A stretch of 64,000 bases of DNA from Zygnema cylindricum (GCA_037447655.1 JBBHKE010003348.1:1-64000), one strand, 5' to 3'. Shown: positions 46,906 through 58,760, counted from the first letter of the stretch. Notes: a model not told the origin generated them from the letters alone. Numbers and translations are program-made.

Positions 46906-48617
46906 TTAAACTATAGTGAAGCCAAACAATTGTAGTGAGTTGTGTTTTGTGGGACTATCTGAAGATATTTCACCAACTCCCTCGTACATTATCTCTCCTT
47001 CCCTAACATCCTCCATGGCAATAATACCCGAAACAAAAGTTGAAAGAGGTTGCTCCATTATCTCAATCTCCGTCCCCACCTCCATCTCTCTCTCGCCCCC
47101 TCTCCCCAGCTCGATCTCGCTTTCTCCCCTCCACATGTCTAAGTGAAGAAATCCTAGCTGATAATTTTCCAAATCCTCCTCTCTTTCCTTCTCTTTCTTC
47201 GATTTATTTTTGAAAAATGGCTTACACAATATCTTTGTATGATGTTGTGCTAAAACTTGTCCATTTAAAATTACACCCTCCTCGGTTTCCCCCTCTACCC
47301 TCTCTACGTTGAGTCTTTTTTTGCCAGACAGTCTTCTCTCCAAACAACTCTCAAAAAAACCTCTTGTTCTTGCGGATCCGTATCCCTCCAATTGTGAATT
47401 ATTGCATTTTCCCAATAACAATTTCAAGCTTACGTTTTCCTTTCGTGACTCGAATAATATCTTTGTATTAGTATCAAAGTCGAGTTTTCCCATGCTTTTT
47501 AATTCCTCGAGCTTCGCTTCAACCTTCAACCCGTCTATTTCCTGAGCTGTTATTACAATTTTTTCTTTCTCACCCTCTGTCATTTTCTGGCACGGAACAT
47601 TCTCCAGCTCCTTTGTATGAGCCTGATGTTCTTCTTCGTTTAATTTCCACTGTTCGACTGGTGCTTTCACCTCTTCCTCTTGCTGTCCCGTTTCTGTCAA
47701 TAATTGTTGGCCCTTGTCGCATGAATCCAAAGTTTTCCTTCTTTCCAGTTTAAACTTCTTCCTCTCCACAGCCAGCTCATTGGAATCTATCCGAAGTACA
47801 TCCAGTTTTTCTCTTTTTTCTTGTTCAAACTTCTTCCTCTCCACATCCAGCTCATTAGAAGATGTCCGAAGTTCATCCAGTTTTTCTCTTTTTTCTTCTT
47901 CAAACTTCTTTTTCTCCACATCCAGCTCATTGGAATTTTTCCGAAGTTCATTCAGTTAAACTTCTTTTTCTCCACATCCAGCTCATTGGAAGTTTTCCGA
48001 AATTCATTCAGTTTTTCTCTTCTTTCTTCTTCAAGCTTATTCCTCTCCACATCCAGCTCATTAGAAGTTGTCTGAAGTTCATCCATTCTTTTTCGTTTTT
48101 CTTGTTCAAACTTCTTCCTCTCCGCATTCAGCTCATTGGAAGCTGTCCGAAGTTCAACCATTTTTTCTCTTTTTTCTTCTTCAAACTTGGTCATCTCCAC
48201 AGCCAGCTCATTTGAAGCTACCCAAAGTTCATCCAGTTTTTCTCTTTTTTCTTCTTCAAACTTGGTCATCTCCACAGCCAGCTGATCAGAAGCGGTCTGC
48301 AGTTCCTCCTCCTCCGCATCAAACCGAGTGTAAGCTGCCTCTACCTGTTCTGTTAAGGACAAGAGCTCTGTCTTTTCCCATTTGAGTTTCTGCATTTCCT
48401 GTTCATGCCTAGTCCACAATTTCTTCAACTGCTCTTTGAGCCTCAAATTCTCCTCCTTGTCTGCCCTTGCAAGATTTTGAACTTCCTCCTTCGCAATTTT
48501 CTCTCGAACATAGGCTGCTTCCCATTGTTTTTTCTCTTGCTCAAGCCATCCAATATTGATTATTGGAGGTTGAAGGCGTTCATGCACTACACTGTCCATT
48601 GGTTTGTGAAAATTCAC
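46906..48617 (-). pseudogene. Coiled-coil repeat protein gene, broken by a 19-bp deletion
   Basis: Two frames make one protein: residues 1-221 run from 48617 to a TGA at 47952-47954. The rest continues in another frame from about 47955 to 46906. Eight tandem 25-residue units (75 bp), consensus ELRTASNELDVERKKFEEEK + REKLD, form a continuous heptad-like coiled coil. The N-terminal 100 residues are also Glu/Lys/Gln-rich and helical. After the repeats comes a non-repetitive part of about 280 residues ending ...NSLQLFGFTIV. In the fifth unit, relative to its neighbours, 19 bp are missing at about 47955 (TTCAG|TTAAACTTC instead of TTCAG-21 nt-AAACTTC), which shifts the frame. I recognise no family beyond coiled-coil. 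It could be a real pseudogene, an allelic break or an assembly error. No introns are visible. Confidence 0.65.
47720..48305. repeat. 75-bp tandem repeat encoding 25-residue coiled-coil units
   Basis: Eight units, each holding the plus-strand words TCCACATCCAGCTCATT and CTCTTTTTTCTTCTTCAAAC. Unit-to-unit identity is high, so expansion is recent or homogenised. Confidence 0.85.
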
Positions 48618-50345
48618 TAGTTTTTACCTTCAATGCTGCAATTTTTTATTGTATTTTATTTTTTCTCGCAAAAGGTTTTGTAATTCACAACCTGTGATTC
48701 ATTCACTCTTTGCCACTGAAACTCCTCACCACTAAGCCTTCTTAATAAGGAACGCTGCTTCTTACCCTAATTCTCACTTTCGTTCCCTCCTTCACTGCTC
48801 CTTTTCTTTAGTAACTTCTTATAGGAGTTACTTTCTTGCCAATGGCCAAATACTAACTAAATTTTGTGATTCCTACTTCATAGAAACCAACTGTATTGTT
48901 CCTGGATCAATATATTGCAAAACAAAACAGAGCTGACTCCTATGTTATTTCAATTTCCAGTCTTGTAAATGACAAAATATACGTTGTATTCGTATCTAAT
49001 TTAGCAGAAATCCAACAATTTTATTTTGTCTTCTACAACTTATTTTGAAGGCATTTTTTTTTTCTGATTTTTTGAGAACACGCACCTCACACAAACCTTC
49101 TGGAAAAGAAACAATCTAAAAAAGAAAACGAAAAACAAAAATATTGCGATAAAAGAAAGGCGACTTCAAAATTTAGATTTCAACAAAAGGGCAGAGAATG
49201 GGAAGAAGAGAAGACAGCAAAAGACGCATCATGGATGCCAAAGACGACTAAAACAGTAAGAAAACAAAAAAAATCGATATGTCTTTGTTAGAATGAAGTG
49301 CATACACATTAATAGGTGTGTCATGTTTCATGCGCATATCCAATTTCTTCCATGAACAAATCCACGAAGTCCTCTTGAAAAGAAAGGAAAGAGGCATGAA
49401 AAATTCGTGGCTTAGGAATTAGGTTTCCCAAGTGTTAAAGCATTTTTGCCAGCCAACCTTGGTGGCTAAATTCGGAAGCTGATTTACGTCATCGCCACAT
49501 TTCCAATATACTGTTATACACAACAGCTGTATAGAGCGCGACTATATATAGCGTGGGTACTGTAGAGTTTACCGTACAGTACTATACAGTACACCGTGGA
49601 TCGTTATCATCGTCAATAACGATAGGGAATTGATAATCGCAGTAACTATTTTGGTTGCGCGCAGTCACCTACGTCACTTTGTCAAAGATTGCACATTTTA
49701 AGTACACATTAGTACAAGGATTGTACATTTAAAGTACACATTAGTACAAGTTAAGTACCGTTGAGTTTAGATTTTGACGGTCAATCCTTTTGAACAGTTT
49801 TGAGTTGCGAGACAACCTCTTAAATTTTTGCCGCGCTTGTGAACGTCGACCGTCAATAAAATAAGCAATTCACACGGCCGGCCAAAGTTCACGGTATGTA
49901 CTTTAAAAAAGGAGCTCACGTAAAGTGACAAAGTGCATGGGCGCACCATTTTTAATTTACACGTGGTTGCCGCAGTTTCGTTACCGTGAACCACATGTAC
50001 ATTTGTGCATTTGTGTGCCAAGATTTTTTGTAGAGTAAAACGGTTAAAACCAGAGTAACAGCCCCTAGAAGTCATCGTATACAGTATACACAAAGCACTT
50101 GATTGTTTTCTGCAGAAAGTCACTTTCTAATACAGGTGCATTGTGCTAAAATGAAGGGGTTGATTAAATTCTGCTCATAGAATTTGTTAAGGAATTAGTT
50201 ACAATCTAGTTACTTATGGAAGTTATGAATTTGATTACCGTTTTTGAAAATAATGTCAATTTTATGTCAACTGGTGCTTCACAGGATGGACAAGGAGAGC
50301 TGTATTGCGGTTAACCAACCATGCTGAGCTTCTGCTTTATATTTT
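48618..50345. other. Intergenic between coiled-coil gene and glycosyltransferase gene
   Basis: Promoter side of both genes. Two tandem copies of a 31-bp word with TTTAAAGTACACATTAGTAC lie at about 49690-49756. A GTGGATCGTTATCATCG segment at 49597 is related to the 208-560 repeat family. No RNA gene seen. Confidence 0.45.
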
Positions 50346-51896
50346 GTGAGGTTTTATCAGAACCCTAAAGTTGAACGAGCAATTATGGCATCAAAAACAT
50401 ACTTAAATCGTTGCCGGATTTCAATATTTGTTCGTCTTTTTGTTTTGTATTCCTTCATAATTTGTACATTAGTAGTGATAGCATGGACTGCCATCTTACT
50501 CTCTGAAATTTCAAGCACAGATTTGCTAAGTTGTTTGCACAGTAGTAAGGAACAGGCGGATAAAACCAATATTTTCGATTTCATTCCAACGGAAGATGAG
50601 CAATTGCAAGCAGAGCTTTTTGTTACAGACGAGCCAGCATTCACAGACGTCTATTCGACATTAAAAAACAGGGAGCAGTTAGCCATGTCAAATGGAAAAA
50701 TCATATCTCGAATTGTGAAATCGTCTCAAAACGTTGTAGTAGTGAATACAGTACGATTCCATTTCGAAGTGGTTTTTTGGCTCGTTGACACACTCAAACG
50801 GTTGCCAGATGTAAATCTTAGCATTGCGTTGGCATATCATAAGCATGGATCAGAAGAGTTTTTGAGAAGGATACTTCCCTCAGGACCTGAGGTAGTGAAT
50901 TTCAGCGACTGGAAAATGGTATATAGCACCAATGTGATTCATTCGAACACGCCAGATGTTATTTTCCTGAGCACTTGTTTAGGAGGTGATTTGGACAATG
51001 TTACCGATGCCTTGAAAAGGATGAGAGAACTCAACCCTTGGCTCAAAGTGGTTTGCATTGTGCATCACCCAGAGCGAGTTTTGGAACATCAAGAAAAGCT
51101 CCAATCATTTGCAGCAGCAAATATTCTTACGTTAGTTACGCTGGCACCACATGTTTGTAAACACTTTAGAGCAGAAATTTTTCCTCAGCTTCTCAACATT
51201 TCTACGGCCTTTCATGGGCTTCAATTCAGTTCAATGCCTGCCACATTTCTCCTTCCTCAAAGAAATTTATGTCCCCCATGGAAAACCAGTCGTTTGAAGA
51301 ATTGGAAAGACAGGAAAGTTGTTGCCTGTTTTGCCAACATTGTGATTCAGGGAAAGTTTGACAGTAAGAGAAGAAATTACTCACAAGTTTTTCACAATCT
51401 TAACAGTTGGTTATCGAATGATGCAAGTATTAGCTCGTGGACTCAGTTTCAGCTTAACTTGCTTGGGAGCTATATTGGCCAAAAGTTTGCACCACTTCCT
51501 TACCCTGTTGTCAACAAAGTTTATCAGTGGGAAGGGCTTGCCTATGACCAATTCTATTACCTCCTCCATCATAATTTGGCTCTAATTCCAGCTTTTGCTC
51601 GTGAAGAGTATTATACCACAATTTCGTCGTCCTCCGTTGCTGCATCTCTCATTGCAGGGGTTCCAATCATAGCTTCTAGGAGGTTTCTGGATGCCTATAA
51701 CTTTTTTGATGAGAGTGTGGTTTATTTGCAGGAAGAAGGAGAGACAGAAGCTGATGTTGTAGATCGTATACTGAGGCTGCCTGGAAATGAGATTTCAGAG
51801 AAACGAAGAAGGCTTGCCGAATTGAATCAGAGGTTGGTTCAGACAAATCTTCTGCATTTTAAGTGGATACTCAGATCTGAGATAGGAAGATGTTGA
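50346..51896 (+). CDS. Intronless type II membrane glycosyltransferase-like protein
   Basis: A single 516-codon open frame. A basic N-terminus is followed by one membrane span (about residues 27-52, ending VVIAWTAILL), as in Golgi type II enzymes. The lumenal part ends with a GT-B-like donor-site region: FYYLLHHNLALIPAFAREEY, then SSSVAASLIAGVPIIASRRF and VVYLQEEGETEADVVDRILR. The order of a 'visible to all' Pro-rich segment, small-residue loop and C-terminal helix is that of GT4-type glycosyltransferases; sugar donor and acceptor are unknown. Similar proteins occur, as far as I recall, in fungi and algae. A second in-frame ATG at codon 14 (MASKTYL) is an alternative start. It is the only intronless intact gene of the window. 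Two N-glycosylation-type sequons (NVT, NIS) fit a lumenal domain. Confidence 0.75.
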   Translation: MRFYQNPKVERAIMASKTYLNRCRISIFVRLFVLYSFIICTLVVIAWTAILLSEISSTDLLSCLHSSKEQADKTNIFDFIPTEDEQLQAELFVTDEPAFTDVYSTLKNREQLAMSNGKIISRIVKSSQNVVVVNTVRFHFEVVFWLVDTLKRLPDVNLSIALAYHKHGSEEFLRRILPSGPEVVNFSDWKMVYSTNVIHSNTPDVIFLSTCLGGDLDNVTDALKRMRELNPWLKVVCIVHHPERVLEHQEKLQSFAAANILTLVTLAPHVCKHFRAEIFPQLLNISTAFHGLQFSSMPATFLLPQRNLCPPWKTSRLKNWKDRKVVACFANIVIQGKFDSKRRNYSQVFHNLNSWLSNDASISSWTQFQLNLLGSYIGQKFAPLPYPVVNKVYQWEGLAYDQFYYLLHHNLALIPAFAREEYYTTISSSSVAASLIAGVPIIASRRFLDAYNFFDESVVYLQEEGETEADVVDRILRLPGNEISEKRRRLAELNQRLVQTNLLHFKWILRSEIGRC

Positions 51897-52319
51897 GGTT
51901 GGATAGCTTTAAATATGAAAACTATTGCAGGGATACTATTAGTGGTAGATTCTCCTTACTTAGTCCATCCATGATTGCCTTGCAAATTAAGTAAATATTA
52001 AATGGCGAAATTAGCAAGTTCGAAGCAAATAGACTAGGCGCTAAAAGGTATGTGCTACTAGTGCTTTTAGTCAACATGTAGGCATCGTTTGTTTCATCCC
52101 CCGAGCTTCCACTTCCTAGAGTTATTTATTTTTCTTGCAAGGACTGGGAGTAAAATGTATTCAGAATTGTTGCTGGCCCCTTAACCTATTGAAAGCTAAA
52201 ATCATGAATCGGTATATTTATTGTGACACTGAAAGAAAACTCAATATTTTCCATTCTTGCATTCGTGAACTTTGATAAACTTCTGTTTTAAACAAATGTT
52301 TTCTCCTCAAATTGTTCTG

Positions 52320-53220
52320 TAAGTTTAGTATTGCTTTTTTAGAGGAGTACAATCCATCTATGAGAGACGGAGAAAGAGTTCCAGAAAAAGTTAAAACAGA
52401 AAGTAAAGAAATCAAAGAATTGCCACAAATAAATTCTGGAAGAGAGGTGGAGAAGAAGCAGTTTCAAGAAAAAGTGGAATTGGTGGTCAACGATTGGCAG
52501 GAGGTTAGTTCGGAAAAGAAGGTGGAGAGGGAGAAACTCCCAACGAAACTCAAACTGGAAAATGAAGAATCGCCACAGATTAATAATGGAAAGGAGATGG
52601 AGAAAGAGCAAGTCCCAGTAGTTGAATCAGTAATCGAAAAATTTCCTCCCCTCTCCTCTTCCTCTCCTTTCTCTCTGCTCCTCCCCTCTCTTTCCTTTCC
52701 CGCTCCTTCCTTCCTCTCCCTTCCCTTCTCTTCTCGTTTTACTCCTACCCTCTCCGTCCCTCCTCTCTACTCTCCTCACAGTCGAAACACTAATCGGAAA
52801 ATTTTCTGAAGGGAAATTTTGGCCAGGAAATCGAGAGAGTGCAACTCCAAAATTTTATGAACCTGGTGATCGAAGAACTTCCGACAACATTTCAGGAAGT
52901 CAATGGACCGAAGACTGAAACGGAAGAGGTAGATGTTGAAAAAGCATTTCCACAAAACCTTGCTGAGGAAATGATGGAAAGGTTAAAGGTAGGGAAGAGG
53001 TGGAAAAGTTAAAGGTAAAGGTAGGGAAGGAGTGGAAAGGTTAAAGGTAAAGGTGGGAAGAAGTGCAAAGGTTAAAGGTATGACTGAGAAGCAAAGACAT
53101 TTGCAGGACTTAGAGTAGGAATTGAAAGTTAAGATGGAAGAAAAAGATAAGAAAATCGAGAAACAGTCATTAGTATTAGAAAATGTAAAGAAAAAGGCTC
53201 ATATTAAAAAGGAATAAAAA
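52320..53220 (+). pseudogene. Lys/Glu/Val-rich repeat gene remnant
   Basis: An open frame from 52312 contains loose repeats (EKVKTESKEIKELPQINSGR / EKLPTKLKLENEESPQINNG) to about 52650. There a pure C/T tract (52655-52780) interrupts it like an intron ending ...CTCACAG at 52781. The frame can resume (TLIGKFSEGKFWPGNRE) but stops at 52917. Tandem GGTTAAAGGTAAAGGTAGGGAAG words follow at 52980-53080. The style resembles the coiled-coil gene on the other side of the glycosyltransferase. Coding status doubtful. Confidence 0.4.
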
Positions 53221-54580
53221 TGCTCAGGGTGTCTTTTGGAAAAGGAAAAAATCGTTCAGTAGTCTGAATAAAAGTTGAGGGAAGAGGAACCCAAGAGTGT
53301 ATATTTTTCAAACAAGTGTGGATTAGACTAAAGGACAAAAGTACTTTCACTAAAATTGTTTCTTAAAATTGGGTTTCATCGTGATCATATGAGGAAAAAA
53401 GGTGAGAGGACATTGCCCAATCGTTATTAGCGTTTAGGGACTTATTATTGTTAATGTGATGCTAAATTAGTGCAAGGAGACGTAGCTCATAGTTGTCCAC
53501 TCTCTTAAACAGTGTTGTTAACTCTATTTTATGATTTTCCGCCAAAAAGAGTTGTGACTGAATTAGTGTTATCAACTCTAATAATCATCAGCACCGTGTT
53601 CCTTTCATATTTGAACAAAGGAGAAGATGATTTTGCAAGTTGTAGTGTGACATCGTTTAACTTTTGATTTAAGGCTTGGAGTTGACAAGCAATTATTTTT
53701 TGGGGCATTTTAAGACAAAAAATGTGACGAGGTCAGTTTCTTTTTGTTCCTTGTTTTTTGGTCCTCATTTGGATGCGTGTTTTTTTTATTGCTTTGTCGA
53801 TAAATAAGATTTTCCAAAACTCGTTGTATAAAATACTTTGGAGCAATAAATGTGTTTGTTAATACATCAACGAGGCAAACTCGAACCTTATTTTTTCTTT
53901 AATTTTTTACAATTCTAATATTTGATTTTTTATTATGTACGTTGATGTCCCGGTCCTTTTGAACAAAAAGATTGTATCTTTTCATATTGTACACGGTTAT
54001 TTGAGCAATTATCATTGCTACTTTTCCTTGGTTGTTGCTAACACTTTTTCTATTGTACGACATCCGATTCCTCGAAGCACCACTTTTAGTGTGGTTCATT
54101 ATTGTGTTGACTTTTCATTTTGTTAAAATTTGTCATTTTTATCCGATTGTAATCAAGGGCAAAAATCAGTGTGGTATAAAATTTTAGCGAATATGGTGAG
54201 CTGGTCATTTAAGGGGAGGGCTTGTGCAAATTTTCTTTTTAATTCTGCCCTTTCATTTATTTATTTTGTTTCCATGTACTATGATGGCTTACAATTGCGC
54301 ATTTTCAATAAACTTTAATCTTTTTTCAGTTGGCTACTAATCGTAGTTTGCGTATCTTACAATCGAGATAGGGTTGCAATATGCTTTGTGCAAAGACACA
54401 CACTACACGTGGGCGTCGCGAATACGCTAGTTTGACATCGTGGAGGGAGTATATATGACACTTCGTGTTTGTCTATGTACCCTGCTTTGTTCCCATTGCG
54501 GCTATTACATATTGAACAATGTCGTGGGTTGTTGTTCGCTTCCCACGTTGTGAGCAACAGAGCAAATTGATGCCCTATTC
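53221..54580. other. Intergenic
   Basis: AT-rich. A diverged member of the 208-560 repeat family lies at about 53420-53600 (TTAGTGTTATCAACTCTAATA). No exon-like sequence. Confidence 0.4.
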
Positions 54581-54581
54581 A

Positions 54582-56570
54582 TCAACAGGTTGACCACGGA
54601 TCCAACAAGGATTGCCAATAAACGAAGGGGGTGGCAAGCTGGTGGTTAAGTAAATCACAAAAGAAAAATGTGAAGACGACAAGCGGAGCGAGCCAGTATA
54701 GCAACAATCTAAACTCCAACCCTTTACCCTGAGCAAGAGCGAAGTCGACTACGTGCCTCGCCCAAATGGAGCGCCTCAAGAACGTTTTTAAAATCAACAG
54801 TAACTACCTTGTCGGAGACATATTGTTCCACCAAACAGTGGCTTCCGATGATGAGGGAAGATAACATAGCAGCTTGTTCTTTGGTCTCAACCGATAAAAG
54901 CGAACAAGGTGGCGATAATGACTGTTGAAATGGTAACAGAACCTCGTCCACTTTTAAGACTGCATGAGGCAAAAGATGTGTTGTGCATTAGATAGCTTTA
55001 TGTGGCAATATACGCCATTATAGCCCAATTCCCTGGGTGAGCTACTACTGTTGCTGCAGTGGTTGTGTGACCTGGGCAAGAAGCCTAAATGAGAGTGGTA
55101 AAGTCCCTTGTTTACGAACTGAGTAGGCTTTGGCTTTCCGAGCGACAGGGCCATGTTGTATTTTGCCAACACAATCGACAAGTTAATGCAAAATTGTGAA
55201 GAGGATTACCAAAGTTGGAAAGGATATCCAAAATGAGGTTGCGGATGAGGTGTACACTAAGAAGAGTGGGCGCTCAACAAAATGACGAAGAAAATAACAA
55301 ACTCCGCTTGTTAGTTATGAAGGTTCAAATGGTCCTTCCAGCGTACAAGGTCGTCTGAGAAATCTTCCTTAACAAAGTAGTTTACAAAATAACGACTCCA
55401 AAAGCAGCACCTAAAGTCTGGATGTCCTCTTTAAGAGCAAGAGTACGAGAGGGAATCGCAGTGGTAACTTTGAAGCACGTCATGCGACACATTTGGTGAA
55501 CTTGACGTAACGACTTATTTTGGAATATTGTTAAAATAAATGTTGAAATTTGTAAACAACTTACAATGGCAGGCAAATGATACGTGTGTCATCGACAACA
55601 AAAGGGAGTAAATGATACCTGCTTCGCCGACAACAGGAGGGAATATACAAGTTGGAAGTAGTTTTGTAACTTAAAGATCGTAGGTGGGCCATGATAAATA
55701 AAATAGCTTTTATAGGGTCACCTCGGTGGAAGCAATTGCCGATCCCAAAGTGGCAATGTCCCCCAATGGTCGAACCATTGGGTAAAGTAAAGAGGTTAAA
55801 TTTGGTGTTAAAAACACGAACAGATGAACAAATATGGTTGATTGGAGTCAGGGCATGTTGAAGCTCTGAAAAGATGCATTACAATTGATATTTTTGAAAG
55901 CATTGGCAATGTCAACTTGCAGCCACCCAATCCGAGTGCAAGCTAAGAATTGGTGTAAACCGTACACAACCGTCTCCCAACCTCCAGCCATTGTGAAGCA
56001 TAACTGATGTGGGGAAAAGTGATCATGAAAATCCCTTTCAACCTGTAAATGTATTGATTTAACTACGATACGGTAAAAAACTTCTTTATTAGTAATAGGA
56101 AAAACACCTATAGTACACTTTAAGATAACTATAAGGTGTGATGGTTTTAGATGAAAATAAGGGTGTGTTGCTGTCAGAAGTGCGACATGTCTATGAGCCA
56201 GATGAGAAGACAATCTAAACAACAAATCAAAACCTCTTTAATTATCATTCATGAGGAAACATATTGCATAAAAAATCATATAACATTCTCGAGGGTCCCT
56301 CAAAAAAGAGACGAGGGAGTTGAACCAAAATTTTAGTGAAGGTCTCTTGGTAAACATCGAAGGGTTTAAGTGGATCATAAGATAAACTAAAAGGTAAAAC
56401 AGGGGGGGTGAAGGGTCTAAAGGAATATAAGCGTTGCCTCCGTGGTTGGTGATTAAAGGTCAAAGTGCTAAAGCAATAAGGGAGAGTTCGCCACACTGCT
56501 CGAGGTGCACGGTACGATGTATACGGGCCATAAAGGTGAGAAGTGGAGCATGGCAAAGGCAACTACTTGA
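54582..56570 (-). pseudogene. LINE-type reverse transcriptase, decayed full-length-like copy
   Basis: Reading on the minus strand from 56562, the parts come in the correct order for a non-LTR reverse transcriptase. First comes DPLKPFDVYQETFTKILVQL and LFFEGPS (finger region). After frameshifts comes FPITNKEVFYRIVVKSIHLQ, FSPHQLCFTMAGGWETVVYG and GWLQVDIANAFKNIN (56100-55860), where VDIANAF matches motif A of the catalytic core. Further 3', VLKVDEVLLPFQQ and VVTVDFKNVLEALHLGEARS (54970-54740) fit the thumb region. Many stops and frameshifts. It seems to belong to the same family as the 26380-26867 tail. Confidence 0.7.
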
Positions 56571-56707
56571 AGATGATACAAAATAAAAGAGTATAGTTGT
56601 AGTATAAAGGAACCCACGTGGTAGCACCCCAACACATTAAGGTCGAGAAGAAAATAACAATCGCTAGTAAAGAGACGCGAAGTAATATACAAACCGTGGG
56701 CCTGCCT

Positions 56708-57250
56708 TCATGTGCAAAAGTAAGGGTTTTTTTGTCGTTTTTCTCATAAAACTAACACCATACTGATAAAATCACAACCGTTTACGTCATCTCCAAATAA
56801 TGCACTACATGTTGTCATCTTCTGTTTTTCCACCCACAAGCATGTCATGCCACATCATCTCAAACTTTACCATAAAACACATCTCTTATAAAGTATCACC
56901 GAGCCAAATAGAAAAACAACTTCGTTTGTTTCAAAGGATTCTAATTTTTTCAAACCTATTTCAAATAACGAGGAAAAGTAAACATTATTTTATGTCCATT
57001 TGCATCTAATTCGGATTTTTTTTCCAAGGGTCGTAAGAAATAATTGTCATTTCACGACCACAAAACTAAGGAGCAAAGATAAAGGCATCTTCTTCAACCA
57101 TGAGGGACACTGGTTGGGAGGTCGTACGTCTACAACGTCACGCAGAGTCATGCGACGTCATGAGCAGTTTCAAAAAAATAAAATGCGACAACATAGACTG
57201 GAGACGTTGACAACTGCCACAAGCATTGTCGACGTATACAATTTTCAAAG
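56708..57250 (+). repeat. Repeat family R2, copy 1
   Basis: Begins AAAAGTAAGGGTTTTTTTGT and ends near the word TACGTCTACAACGTCACG. It shares the order of landmarks (AACCGT, CATAAAACACATC, poly-T + AAGGGTC, CATTTCACG, TACGTCTACAACGTCAC) with 59042-59700 and 63263-63850. Diverged, non-coding. Confidence 0.6.
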
Positions 57251-57757
57251 ACTTAAGTAACGATTTCATTTTTACGCGCGACATTACATATTGGTGTTGC
57301 GGCCCGTAATGTAACGACCTCTAAAAAACGTGATTACGCTCACCGAGACCCAACATAATACAATTTACTTTGGATATATTTTGGGACCTTGGACTTCATC
57401 TGTGATTGCACTCGACCGCCTTTTGGAGTTAGGGGACCTGGTAGCCCGTCTTTAACTTTCATGCCGATTTTTTACCACGAACTCATCTTTGTTGCCCTTC
57501 ATCGCTCTCAAGCATCGACCTTTATCCGCCAAAGCACGGTTGTGAACGATGGTCGTGGAATGGGAGATTTACCTTCGCGTCACCCTTTGCACACTGATGA
57601 TATTTGTCATTCGGACATTTGGTGTGACCTGTTTTAGGTTTTGGGCCAACGACCCTATTTGTCTTTCAGAGTTTGTGTATAGCGTGGTTTTCCATGCTAT
57701 TGTAGTTTGGTTTTCGTATTATTTTTGTTTTTTCTTGTTTTCGATGTTTTTTGCTCT

Positions 57758-58545
57758 AAGGGTACTTTCGCATGTGCTAAAGTTACAGGTATTTTTTGTC
57801 GTTTTCCTCCATAATTTAGAAAAAAGAGAGAAAATCTGCAGCCGTACCAAATAATTGAAATTACCACCGTACGAGTTGCGTTACCTTAAATGTTATATGT
57901 ACTGTAGTGTGTCATTTAGCGTGATGCAGTTTGTCGCCTAGCACGTTTCGACCCACTTTCGTGTCCTTCCATCTCATTTTCATACTTTACATCAAATCAC
58001 CTCGCGAGGTGATTTTAAATAAAATTATAAGAGGTGAGCGAACAGACAGATGTCATCGCACGTGTCAGAAGTATTTCAACAATTTTTGTGCGCGGAGTAC
58101 CAAAAAAAAAACCCACTGCACATTTCTAGGCTGTGCGTGACGTTTTTCCGTGCGTTTTTTTCCGTACAGGGGCTGTGGAGGGGGTCTCGACCAACAACGC
58201 CATTTCGCAAAAGCGAAGTCTGTGAAAGCGCCTCTCTGTGTCTCCCTCTCACTACCGCGTCTATCTCACAATTCTTGCAATGAAAAACGCTAATAATGGT
58301 ATCAAATGAAAGATCTCTAAAAAGGGTTTCTTCTAACCATCTTTGGGCGTATTTTGATTGCAAGTATAGTGAGAAAAGACTAAAAAACAAAATCGGGAAA
58401 CCATGGTGTAAAGTTGTATAATCTGTGACGTCGACGCTATCATAATTTGAGCGTGACGTCAAAATGTCACAAACCCTAAACATCTACAATGTCACAAGTA
58501 GCTTGAGGTCTACAACCGTCGCTATTTTGTAAACGTCATCGGCTG
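57758..58545 (+). repeat. Repeat family R1, copy 1 (empty site for the LTR)
   Basis: Starts AAGGGTACTTTCGCATGTGC. It contains the palindrome at 57996-58013, CCGTACAGGGGCTGTGGAGG, GTCTATCTCACAATTCTTGC, GACGTCGACGCTATCATAA and GTCACAAACCCTAAACATCT. The same order is found, inverted, at 62141-63262. The point corresponding to the LTR insertion is uninterrupted here. Confidence 0.8.
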
Positions 58546-58551
58546 ATCTTC

Positions 58552-58597
58552 GAACTTTATATAAAATCACCTCGCGAGGTGATTTTAAATAAAGTTC
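58552..58597. repeat. 46-bp near-perfect palindrome
   Basis: Arms run from GAACTTTAT to ATAAAGTTC around the core ATCACCTCGCGAGGTGAT (58566-58583); only one A/T pair position is not self-complementary in each arm. Other copies of the core: 57996-58013, 61880-61897 and 63006-63023 (one mismatch). Confidence 0.9.
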
Positions 58598-58760
58598 CAT
58601 GATGTGAGCGAATAGACATTTGTTGCCGCACGTGTTGGAAGTTTTTTGACAATTTTTGTGCCCGTAGCACTAAAAAAAAAACCCACTGCACGTTTTCAGC
58701 CTGTGCGTACTGTTTTCCCTGCGCTGATTTTCGTATAGGGGTCGTTTCTCTCAAACACAC
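58553..58760 (+). repeat. Repeat family R1, partial copy
   Basis: Directly follows copy 1 in the same orientation. It carries the palindrome, GTGAGCGAA(T/C)AGACA, the A-run + CCCACTGCAC word and GTATAGGGGTCG, then loses similarity. Confidence 0.7.
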
